A stretch of 64,000 nt of DNA, taken from assembly GCA_047967505.1 (NCBI GenBank), contig CM106538.1; one strand, 5' to 3'. The stretch comes from Dipteris shenzhenensis (taxonomy: Eukaryota; Polypodiophyta; Polypodiopsida; Gleicheniales). Both the position numbers and the translations under genes were made by a program. Under the pieces are notes generated by a model. That model saw nothing but the letters and a program-made list of their open reading frames with translations. It did no database searches and was not told the DNA's origin. Each line of letters starts with the position of its first letter. Position 1 is the first letter of the stretch. Of the stretch, positions 21,074 to 30,569 are shown in pieces.

Positions 21074-24000
21074 CTAACTAATAGGCTGCTCTAAGACTGG
21101 AGTCTCAGTAGCAAGGTCCTCAATAGTTTTCTCTTCAGTTCCAAGCACCTGACTAGTAGGCTGATCTAGAGTCTCATGACCAAGTTCTTGTTGAGTAGGG
21201 ACCTGGCTACTAGGTTCCTGACTAGTAGGCTGCTCTGGAGTCTGTAAGATCATGGTAGAAGAACCATCTATGCCTCCTGATAACTCCTCTTGGTCATGCT
21301 TTGCCTCGTCCATACCTTCTTTGATTAAGGCTTCCTTGCTTGATCCACTTGCATGTCCTTCACCCAAGATCAAGGGTGCCTTCCTCACTTTTAATTTCAA
21401 GGGAAGTGCTTCCACCTCTTTAGCCTTACCTTTTCCTGTGACGTGCTGTACTACTACTTCTTGCTGCCACGAGCCTTCCCATATGATGAGTGGAACCTCC
21501 TTGACTCTAGTTGACAATTGATCACCCTTATTCTTTGTGCGGATTTCTTCTTGGCGTAAGTCATCGGATGCAGAGCTTTCATCCTCATCATCACCTGAGC
21601 TAGAATCATCACCCTCAGATTCACTACCCTCGTCTTCAACATTTTTCTCACTACCCTCTTCTTTGACATTTTCCTCTTCAAAGAAGGTAGTGCAACTGTA
21701 ATATGTGTCAAAGAACTCAATTTGATGGGGGGTATCAATGACATTTACATTTCTACCTTGGTGTAGCAATTTCTCAGCAGCAAAACCCATTCGAGACAAT
21801 GCTACTTCCCACCCATCATTTAGTAAATTCTTTGTCATCTCTAGTATCACATCAGGATCCATCGGCTTCTGTAATCCACCATTGCTGCATCAAGCTTAAC
21901 CTTATTGTCCTCAAAGTAATGAAGCTCGAGAGTCCTTAAAGGAATTTTGATTAGATTGCCACCACCCTTGGATAAGAAGCACATCAAGAAAGGCTGCAAG
22001 ACTTGAATGGCAGTGCCTTCCAAGATAGTCATATGATTGCGTAGGATTATACCATGGTATACTTTTGAAAGTAAATACCCAAATGCAGATGTCAAACTCG
22101 CATACAAGGCATCCTTTTGTGATTCTGTCATGAACAGGACCAACGTTGATCTTTTCTTATCTGCCATAGGACCTTCTACGATAAACCGCACAAGTTCAAC
22201 TATCCGTGACACTGCAAGGTCTTGCAATTCATCTATGAAAAATACACATGGCTTCTCCCAAGCATGACCACTCATTGTTATGAAATGCTCTATATCAATG
22301 CCATTGATGTGTGCAAATTTTGTATCATTCTCTGATAGCAGGATATCATAGGAGAAGCTGAATGGAGAACCATCATCTAAACCACCAATTGCTCTACCTT
22401 GGGCAGTGGACTGCAAGGCCTTTTTCTTGATGTCCATATATTCTGTCTCAACAACCTTTGGCATTTTAGCTCTTAGATCCTTTGTTGGTGTGGCATCTGT
22501 ATTCATTGAAGCCAACCACTTTCTAGCCCATGTCTTATCAAGGAGTTGACCTAGGCTAAGTGCTTTCTTCTTATCCACATCAATTGACTTGCCAGCTAAC
22601 TCATCATCAGATTTCAATAAAAATAATAGTGCCGAGAGAGCAACCTCACTTTGAATCATTCGGGTGACCACTTCATCCAAGTTGCTATGCTTGCTCTTCT
22701 TTCCAAAGAAGCAGTCACCACTTAGGATCTTCTTGCATACTTCTTCTGTTATTGCATCTGGAACAAACCTTAATGCTCTCCACTAAACAATAGACATCGG
22801 TTTCTTTATTTCTTTCCTCTGAGTTGTAGTGTGCTCTGGTGCCTCAAAGGATATCTTCCATGTTTCATATGCTTGGCAAACATCCACCATGCTCTGAAAC
22901 ACTGAGTCCTCGTGGAAGACAATGCAAGTAACAACCCTGTATCTTGCAACGGCAGTGTTCAAATCCTTTGCCTCAATCTTATTACTTGGTATGCCTTGCG
23001 TATTGCTTACAACACCTTTCAAGCATCTATAGAACCGAGTCCTCTTTGCCATGTACTCAAATGTAGGTCTCCTGCCCTTCACTATTTGTGGCTTTCCACA
23101 GCCCATCCATAACTCCCTTGCCTTTATCAAGATCTCAGAAAGAGAAGAGCTTTTTTTCAACCTAAATGGAGTAGAATTCAGCCTTTCTGATTCTAGAATG
23201 TACTTCGATTCATCGTTAAATATGCATATATGACAAATGACCCGTTGAAACTTTTCCATCCACTCAATTTGTGGCAAGTTTCCGTTTCTTCCCTCATCAA
23301 GGGCGATCCTGCAAGCTTCACAAAAGTGTTGCCCATCAATGGGCTCAACCTGCATCTTTCGAAGAATCTATTCTTTGCCAGCATGTATCTCTTCTCGACG
23401 TCAGTCCCATATCGGCTTTGGTACAAAGCCTCTCCACGAACAAAGTCACTCCTTCTAAAGTTCTCAAAAGCATCAAGAAAGTCCATGCGCTTTTGAAATG
23501 TGACATCAGGCAATGTAGGATCATCTTCTTGAAGTCTCTTAAATGCCATAGGACGAAGAGTGATATTAGTGGCAATTGGAGTTCTTGTTTTCCTCGTATC
23601 TTCATACAATTTGCGTGCAAATGTCTTATCTAGCTTTCTTTGATTTGTGAACAACGAAGCTCGATCAATAAGCATTGTGGCCATGCTGAATTGTGAAAAT
23701 CCCCAAATGTACCCCTCATCCTCTGGAGGATGTAAGTCTGCCATACTTATAGAAAAGTCTTCGAGACGTGTATCTTCTTCTTGCGAATCCTCCTGTTCAT
23801 CGCTATCCAATTTTTCACCTAGTTTTAAATAACCTGCACTTGAACGATCTGCATGTGGAGTAGGAGTTATTCTTGCTCTCTTTCTAGGAATAGCTGTAGA
23901 ACTTGAATCTGCTCCACGATCACTCCTTGTTCCTGTAGTTGCAGCAGTCGATGGTGTAGGTACAGTTGGAGATACTGTAGTTACTGCCGCAAATATTGTA

Positions 24001-24467
24001 GTTACTCTTGTCGGAGTTACCGTAGTTATCGCCACAGATATTGGCGGTACAACTTGAGGGTTACATGTTATAGATGGCGTACTTACTGCTGCACTTACTA
24101 CTGCTGAAGGTACAACACCACCACTTGGAAATGCATCCCACATTTTCTTCAATGCTTCTAAGGCACTAAGCAATTCTTGGGATTCCTCAATTGAATCTGG
24201 TAAGGGCTTCAAGAAGTGCTTGTGCGTAACTCGTAACTTGTAAACCACCTCGTCATTCTTTCCTTTGCACACAACTTCTATCAAATTGTTTTCTTTAATG
24301 TTGATGTTTGAGACCATGCCACCATTTCTTACTACCTCTGGAGAATATTTCACGCTTGACACATTCTCTATAGTGATCACCAGAAAATACTTTGATTTGT
24401 GCTCCATAAAATACCAAGCATGTTTAAGGTATTTGAAAGACACCTTGGAACAAAAACTGGAAGCCAT
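21074..24467 (-). pseudogene. Unrecognised protein of the large transposon, broken
   Basis: The start is the ATG at 24467 (MASSFCSKVSFKYLKHAWYF), with a good context (A at -3, G at +4). The coding region is about 1,100 codons. It has an N-terminal globular part of some 115 residues, then a Thr/Val/Pro-rich low-complexity linker ending in a basic RKRAR cluster (possible nuclear signal), then an acidic patch and a helical domain. A C4 zinc-finger-like motif follows (FCEAC, 25 residues, CHIC; about 23310-23220). A large domain with VFFIDELQD (Walker-B-like, but no Walker A seen) comes next, then a Ser/Asp/Glu-rich segment and a Gln/Thr/Pro tail. It is broken by a frameshift near 23360, a TAG at about 22785 and a frameshift near 21870. 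I do not recognise the family. An accessory transposition protein is a guess from context. Confidence 0.6.
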
Positions 24468-24488
24468 CGTTTTCTGAAAAACAATCAA

Positions 24489-24838
24489 AAATAAAAAATG
24501 AGAATTACAATGATTTTCAAACTCAAAATATTAAATAAATTTCTAATTAAATATTATTTTAAGTTTTATTTATTTTTAATTTTAAAAATAAATTAAATTA
24601 ATTTATTTTTTTATCTTTTTTTTAATTATTCTATTTTAATTTATTTTAATTAATTTATTTATTTTTATATCTAAAATTTAATTTAATTTTTTAAAATTTT
24701 TTAAGTTTTATTTATTTTAACTTTTTTTATTTTTTAAAATAAATTAAGTTAATTAATTTTTTTCGTCTTTTTTTTCCTTCTTTAAATTAAATTAAATTAA
24801 TTTTTTTGTCTTTAAAAATAAAATAAAAATTTAAAGCA
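24489..24838. repeat. AT-rich low-complexity block
   Basis: Nearly pure A/T with many TTTAATTAA, TTTATTTT and AAATTAAATTAA words. It lies just upstream of the leftward gene and could contain its promoter. Confidence 0.7.
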
Positions 24839-24846
24839 GGGGAGGG

Positions 24847-24889
24847 ATTAACCCCAACCTGTTGCGTGCGCAATAGGTTGGGGGTTAAC
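24847..24889. repeat. Palindrome 1 with TTGCGTGCGCAA centre
   Basis: The arms TTAACCCCAACCTG and its complement meet at TTGCGTGCGCAA. It marks the left edge of the polypyrimidine/polypurine block. Confidence 0.8.
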
Positions 24890-25398
24890 CCCCTCCTCTC
24901 CTCCCGCCTCCCCCATCCTGCCTCTTCCTTCCTCTTTCTTTGCCTCCTCCTCCCGTCTGCGCCCTCTCGTCGACCCCCTCCCCTCCCTCCTGCCTCCCCC
25001 TCCCGTCTACGCCCTCCCCGCCCTCTCACCTCCTTGCCTGCCTCCTCTCCCTCCTCCCTCCGCCTCCCTGCCTACCTCCTCTCCTCCTCCCTCTTGCCTC
25101 CCCGCCTGCCTCCTCCCTCCCGACTGCCCTCTCCTCTCCCTCCTCCCTCCCCTCCCGTCCTCCTCACCGCTCCCCGCCTTAAAAAAGAGGGAGAAGAGGG
25201 GGGAGAGTAGGAGGAGAGGGGAAGGGAGCGGAGGGAGGAAGGGAGGGGGCCGACGGGAGGGGAGGCGAGGAAGGGGGAGGGGGCGACGGGAGGGCAGAAG
25301 GAGAGGAGGGAGGGGGGGTTAATGGCCGGGGAAGGGAGAGGGGAGGGAGAGGGGAGGCGGGGAAGGGAGGGCGGGAGGAGAGGAGGGAGGGGGGGTTT

Positions 25399-25483
25399 AC
25401 CCCCACCTGTTGCATGCACAACAAGTGGGGTGGGGGGTATTATTACCCCCACCCCACCTGTTGCATGCGCAACAGGGGGGTTT
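25399..25483. repeat. Palindromes 2 and 3
   Basis: CCCCCACCTGTTGCATGCAC (25400) and CCCCACCTGTTGCATGCGCA (25451) each continue into their complement. They are joined by GGGGTATTATTACCCC, itself palindromic, so the pair forms a compound inverted repeat. Confidence 0.75.
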
Positions 25484-25547
25484 AACCCTCCCCCTCCCTC
25501 CTCTTGTCCCACCGCCCTCCCGCCTCCCCTCTCCCTTCCCTGCCTCG

Positions 25548-25592
25548 CCCCCCCACCCCACCTATTGCGCACGCAATAGGTGGGGTGGGGGG
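25548..25592. repeat. Palindrome 4 with TTGCGCACGCAA centre
   Basis: CCCACCCCACCTATTGCGCA continues into CGCAATAGGTGGGGTGGG with arms of about 20 bases. Confidence 0.8.
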
Positions 25593-26466
25593 GGTATTAT
25601 TGGGGGGGGGTTAACCCCCCTCCCTCCTCTCCCCGTGCCCTCCCACCTCCCCTCCCCCTTCCCCACCTCCCCTCCCCCTTCCCCGTGCCTCCCCTCCCCC
25701 TTCTCCTTCCCCTCGCCCTCCCCCTTCCCCGCCCTCCTGTCGGCCCCCTCCCCTCCCCCTTCCCCACCTCCCCCTCGCGTCGGCCCCCTCCCCTCCCGGC
25801 GGGGAGGGAGGGGCCGGCGAGGAGGGGGAGGGAGAGGAGGGGGAGGGAGAGGGAGGGGCCGGCGGGGAGGGGAACGGGGAGGGAGAGGAGGGAAAGGGAG
25901 GGGCCAGCGGGGAGGGGGAGGCGGGGAAGGGGAGGGGAAGGGAGAGCAGGGAGGAGAGGGGAAGGGAGGGGGAGGGGAGGAGAGGAAGCAGGAGGAGGGA
26001 GGGGAGAAGCGGGAGGAGAGGGGAAGGGAGGGGGAGAAGCGGGAGGAGAGAGGAAGCGGGAGAAGAAGGGGGAGGAGAGGGGAAGGGAGGGGGAGGGGAG
26101 GGCAAGGGACAGGAGGGAGGAGAGGGGAAGGGAGAGGAGAGAGGAAGTAGGAGGAGAGGGGATGGTAAGCAGGAGGGGAGGGACGAGAGGGAGGGAGGGA
26201 GTACCTGGGTGGAGAGGTGGTGGAGCTCTAGAAAAATTGTGAGAGAGAATGAGGAGAAGTAGAGTTTTATAGGAAATGGGTAGCTTTTAGGTCAAGTCAG
26301 CTTTTTTTAGTTTTTAAGGTTTTTTTAGTTCTTTTAGGTTCACTATGAGTAGAACATTCTTCATTCTCTCTTTCATTCAAAGATCATTCTTTTACACTCC
26401 ACGCTTCTCTCCTCTCATCAACCTGTTGCAGAATTCTCAAAAATTTTCAAAATGTTGCAAGAGGTG

Positions 26467-27330
26467 AGTTCATTTCTAACCTATTGCGTACGCAAGAACT
26501 TCTAAGAATCAAGTTTTTGTAAATTTAAACTTTTTTTCAAATCCGATTCTTATCTCAAAAACTTGTGTGTACGCAACAACTACAAAACACCATTTTTGCA
26601 TTAAATCTTTTTTCCCACAAATTTTTCTCTTTCCCTCAAACTCTCACAACCTATTTTCAGAAATTTCTCTTCTAGCCTATTGGGCACGCAACAATTTTTC
26701 AAAAAAAAAAATCTATTACAAATTTCTCTCTCAACCTCAAAACCACTCAAACCTCCCTACCTATTGCGGACACAACAACTTCAATTCAAAACAAAATTTA
26801 ATCATAAATCTCTCCAAAAAACTCTCTAACAAAAAAAAAACAATCTATTGTAAATTTCTCTCTCAACCTCAAAACCACTCAAACCCTACCTATTGCGTAC
26901 GCAACAACTTCAAAACAAAATTTAATCATAAATCTCTCCAAAAAACTCCTCAATAAAAAAAAACAATCTATTACAAATTTCTCTCTCAACCTCAAAACCA
27001 CTCAAACCTCCCTATCTATTGCATATGCAACAACTTCAAAACAAAATTTAATCATAAATCTCTCCAAAAAACTCCTCAAAAAAGAAAACAATCTATTACA
27101 AATTTCTCTCTCAACCTCAAAACCACTCAAACCTCCCTACCTATTGCATACGCAACAACTTCAAAATAAAATTTAATCATAAATCTCTACAAAAAACTCT
27201 TCTCATGACACTTTATTACAAATTTCTCTCTCAACCTCAAAACCACTCAAACCTCCCTACCTATTGCGTACGCAATAACTTCAAGACAAAATTTAATCAT
27301 AAATCTTCCAAAAAACTCTTCTCACGACAC
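26467..27330 (+). repeat. Tandem array of about 125 bp containing TTGCGTACGCAA
   Basis: CTATTGC cores lie at 26761, 26890, 27016, 27141 and 27261, spaced 129, 126, 125 and 120 bases. Each is embedded in CAAACCTCCCTAC-CTATTGCGTACGCAACAAC, followed by AATTTAATCATAAATCTC and AATTTCTCTCTCAACCTC. Looser copies of the core occur at 26480, 26565 and 26675. The core is the same TTGCNNNNGCAA seen in the palindromes on either side. Confidence 0.8.
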
Positions 27331-28014
27331 TTTATTAATATAAGAAATCCATTTATAATATTTTTACTCCATAATATAATAAATTTTTATTAACTAATGT
27401 TAAAATATAATTTTGCTAAAAATATATATTATTAATCTATAAATTAATATAATTATTATATAAATACATTAATTAAAAAAATATAACTTGAAAGGGAGGT
27501 CTTTTAGCATGTGTGCTTTATATAATACTTTTTCTCAAAACAATGAAGAATTAGTGAATATATTGCTATTCTATACATTATTAACTTAAAAACTAATATA
27601 AATATAAATTAATTATTATATAAATTTAAATAAATATATAAATTATTAATATTATACATTAATAACATTTAAAATTATGTAGATTATATACTAATAACCT
27701 TTCAATTTTAAAAAGTAGTCAATCAAAGAATTGAATTAATTTAAAAAATAAGAAAATATTAAATTTTACACACTTACTTTTAGCATGTATGCTTTTCTTC
27801 CATGTGTATAATACTTCTTAGTTAGTCGAAGAATGAAAAATTAGATAATGTATTTGTAAGGTAGGTATTTAAAACCATAGGATATAGAAGAGGTTTAGCA
27901 TACTTACTTATCTTTGTTACTATGTGTAATACTTTGCAAAAGCCTTAAGGCTTTTGCACAAAACTATAGTATCATTGCATCCATATCATTTTTTTACTTT
28001 AGCAACCACCAGAT
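27331..28014. other. AT-rich spacer
   Basis: A/T-rich sequence with repeated TTATATAA, TTAATATTAT and a recurrent phrase TTTAGCATGTGTGCTTT/TTTAGCATGTATGCTTT (about 27503 and 27779). No reading frame of note. Confidence 0.5.
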
Positions 28015-28276
28015 ATGTAAGAAAATATGAATCGGTGTGCTTTTAGCCTATGTACTTGTCCCTAATCAGTAGGATACTTTTGATTAGGTAGACTTATAAT
28101 TACTTAAAGTAAAGCCTTTACAAAGGATCGTACCTTCTGATACACCATGCAGCATGAATGTAAGAAAATATGAATCGGTGTGCTTTTAGCCTATGTGCTT
28201 GTCCCTAATCAGTAGGATACTTTGACTAGGTAGACTTATACTTACTTAAAGTAAAGCCTTTGCAAACGATCGTACC
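28015..28276 (+). repeat. 119-bp direct repeat, two copies
   Basis: 28015-28133 and 28158-28276 are nearly identical. Both start ATGTAAGAAAATATGAATCG and end GATCGTACC, separated by 24 bp. Confidence 0.85.
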
Positions 28277-28374
28277 TATAAACAAAACACTTTGCAAAGC
28301 ATATAACATATAGTCTATATATATCTAAACTAAATACTTTGGAATGCATATTTTATGTAGTCTATATACCTTAA

Positions 28375-28815
28375 ATCTTACACCCTAAATCTTAAATCCT
28401 AAAGTTCCCTAAATCTTAGGTTATACAATCTAAGCTCTTAAACTTATATAATAGTTATAATCCCTAAACCCTAAACCTTAAACCCTAACCCCTATAACTT
28501 AAATTCTAAAACCTAATTTTCAATTCTAAACCCTAGATTCTAGACTCTAAGCTCATGATCTTATATACTAAACCCTAAACTCTAAAACCTAAAACCTAAA
28601 TCCTAAATCCTAAACCCTAAAATAATAACCATAAACCCTAAATGCTAAATCCTAAACCCTAAACCCTAGATTCTAAACCCTAAACCCTAAACCCTAATTC
28701 CTAAACCCTAAACCCTAAAAACATAATCATAAACCCAAAACCCTAAACACTAAATCTTAAATCCTAAGCCCTAAATCTTTATTCCTAAATACTAAACCCT
28801 AAACCCTAACCCTAA
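28375..28815 (+). repeat. Degenerate telomere-like repeat, CCCTAAA orientation
   Basis: About 440 bp of AAACCCTA, AATCCTA and ACCATAAACCCTA words resemble a mutated plant telomere repeat. A block of the opposite orientation lies at 29738-29930, across the palindrome array. Confidence 0.85.
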
Positions 28816-28828
28816 AATACAATCAAAA

Positions 28829-29737
28829 TTTAATGATTTTTTTCAATTTGTGCAATAGGTTTGATATATCCCCCAAACTGTTGCAAGTGGAATAGGTTAA
28901 TGGCGCACTCAACCTATTGCAAAAATCAAGGAATTTTCTTGATTTGTGCAACAGGTTGGACATACCCCCCCAACCTGTTGCTTGAAACAGATTGGATATA
29001 CCCCCCAACCTGTTGCTCAAGCAACAAGTTGGCGGATATATCCAACAACAGGCCTCAGTTGGGGTGACCCCAACCTGTTGCTCGAGCAACAGGTTGGGGG
29101 GTATATCCAACCTGTTGCACAAGTCAAGAAAATGGGTATATCCAACCTGTTGCACAAGTCAAGAATTTTCTTGACTTGTGCAACAGGTTGGATATACCCT
29201 CCAACCTGTTGCTCGAGCAACAGGTTGGGGGTATATCCAACCTTGCACAAATCAAGAAACAGGTTGGATATATTGTATATCAAATTGTTGCACAAATAAG
29301 AAAAATTCTTGATTTGTGCAACAAGTTGGATATATCCCCCAACCTGTTGCTCAAGCAATAGGTTGGGGGATATATCCAACCTGTTGCACAAATTAAAAAA
29401 ATTCATTAAATTTTGGTTGTATTTTAGGGCAACTTGTTTCTTGATTTGTGCAAGGTTGGATATACCCCCAACCTGTTGCTCGAGCAATAGGTTGGATATA
29501 CCCCCCAACCTGTTGCTCGAGCAACAGGTTGGGGGTATATCCAACCTTGCACAAATCAAGAAATAGGTTGGATATATTCCCCAATTGTATATCAAATTGT
29601 TGCACAAATAAGAAAAATTTTTTATTTGTGCAACAAGTTGGATATATCCCCCAACCTATTGCTCAAGCAACAGGTTGGGGGATATATCCAACCTGTTGCA
29701 CAAATTAAAAAAATTCATTAAATTTTGGTTGTATTTT
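28829..29737. repeat. Palindrome array built on CAACCTGTTGC...GCAACAGGTTG
   Basis: At least a dozen inverted-repeat units occur, such as CAACCTGTTGCTCGAGCAAC followed by AGGTTG. They are linked by GGGGGTATATCC and by TTGCACAAATCAAGAA/TTCTTGATTTGTGCAA arms. The outer edges mirror each other: the left edge (CAAAATTTAATGATTTTTTT, 28823 on) is the complement of the right edge (AATTCATTAAATTTTGGTTG, about 29710-29731). An internal copy of that edge lies at 29400-29430, indicating internal duplication. Open frames through the array are by-products of the repeats. Confidence 0.85.
29134..29199. repeat. Perfect 66-bp hairpin
   Basis: Two 32-base arms with a 2-base TT centre. The left arm begins GGGTATATCCAACCTGTTGC and the right arm ends with its exact complement. 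Confidence 0.9.
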
Positions 29738-29930
29738 AGGGTTAGGGTTTAGGATTTAAGATTTAGGGTTTAGGATTTAGAGTTTAGGATTTAAGGTTTA
29801 GGATTTATTGTTTAGGAGTTTAGGATTTAGGGTTTAGGGTTTAGGAATTAAATGTTTAAAGTTTAGGATTTACGGTGATTAAGATGTTTTGGTATTAATT
29901 ATTTAAAGTTTAGGATGTAGGGTTTAGGTT
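29738..29930 (-). repeat. Degenerate telomere-like repeat, TTTAGGG orientation
   Basis: Words such as TTTAGGGTTTAGG and GGATTTAGGG are the reverse complement of the block at 28375-28815. The whole 28.4-29.9 kb segment is therefore an imperfect inverted repeat. Confidence 0.8.
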
Positions 29931-30040
29931 TAATGCCTTCTCTGCTAGTTTCGATATAGAAGTTATTAAGTAATAATAAGCTCAATGATTATTTATTATG
30001 TTCATTTTGAGTTGCTAATCTATTTTTGTACATAAAACAG

Positions 30041-30454
30041 GTATTCACCCTAATAGAGGGTATGGATGTGGTGTTATATAAGAAGAATGAAGTGGTGGCT
30101 TTTGGACGAATTCATAGTCTTGATCCTATGAATGTGTGTCATTTCCAACGTTGTGGTGAGAGAAGATGTGTTGTAATAATCACCAACGTTGTAAATCCTG
30201 AAGTACATTTGAAATATCCACATGGAGACTTTGAAACATTGGGAGATAGCTTACAATGTGACATATTTGATATGCAAGCACACAGAACACTCTGGGACCA
30301 AGACGAAATTGTTCCAAAGACATACTTTCAAGATATCAAGAAAACTTATTTTGAGGGGGAAAAAGTAGAGATGTTATCTTGCTCCGGAGAAGTTTTAGCA
30401 ATTGGCAACTTTAAGGGCTATGCTCAGAGTTTTCTGTATAGTGGAGATAATTAA
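30041..30454 (+). pseudogene. Tnp1/En/Spm-like domain exon of the large transposon
   Basis: The frame opens after a plausible 3' splice site (CTAATCTATTTTTGTACATAAAACAG ends at 30040, written here in parts: branch CTAAT, T-rich tract, ACAG). It encodes VVLYKKNEVVAFGRIHSLDP, then GERRCVVIITNVVNPEVHL and a segment ending in GDSLQCDIFDM and HRTLWDQDEIV. This resembles the Transposase_23 (Tnp1/En/Spm-like, PF03017) domain, with its variable vA-G-I-s-D-P and ...tLGD...W pattern. There is no suitable ATG, which fits an internal exon with upstream exons in the repeat region. It ends at a TAA at 30452-30454. The frame then changes before the transposase part. Confidence 0.5.
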
Positions 30455-30569
30455 GTTGACTAGTGCAAGTGTCATTCAAAATGCAATGGATAGTACTTCA
30501 CATTTAGACATCCATAATACTACGTCTCGACTATAAGTTCATAGTACTTGTAAATGGGGGTTAGCTTTC

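Larger units (their letters stand above)
24890..26220. other. Alternating polypyrimidine and polypurine blocks
   Basis: The plus strand is almost all C/T at 24890-25172, almost all G/A at 25185-25398, C/T at 25483-25560 and 25612-25797, then G/A at 25798-26215. Runs are built from CCCTCCC/GGGAGGG words. Adjacent C/T and G/A blocks are roughly complementary, so very long hairpins, triplexes and G-quadruplexes are possible. Long open frames here encode only Pro/Ser or Gly/Arg runs and are not genes. Confidence 0.8.

Noticed and set aside
25322-26242. Long open frames encoding Gly/Arg/Glu or Pro/Ser/Leu runs
   Set aside because: They follow from G/A- or C/T-only sequence, which has few stop codons. 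There are no domains and several frames are open at once.
28375-28815. A chromosome end
   Set aside because: The repeats are degenerate, occur in both orientations, and have transposon sequence on both sides.
28829-29708. Overlapping frames with repeated QQVGG and CCSSNRLG peptides
   Set aside because: Frames are open on both strands because the DNA is palindromic and repetitive.
28829-29737. CRISPR-like array
   Set aside because: Spacers are not unique or evenly sized, no cas genes are present, and the context is a plant genome.
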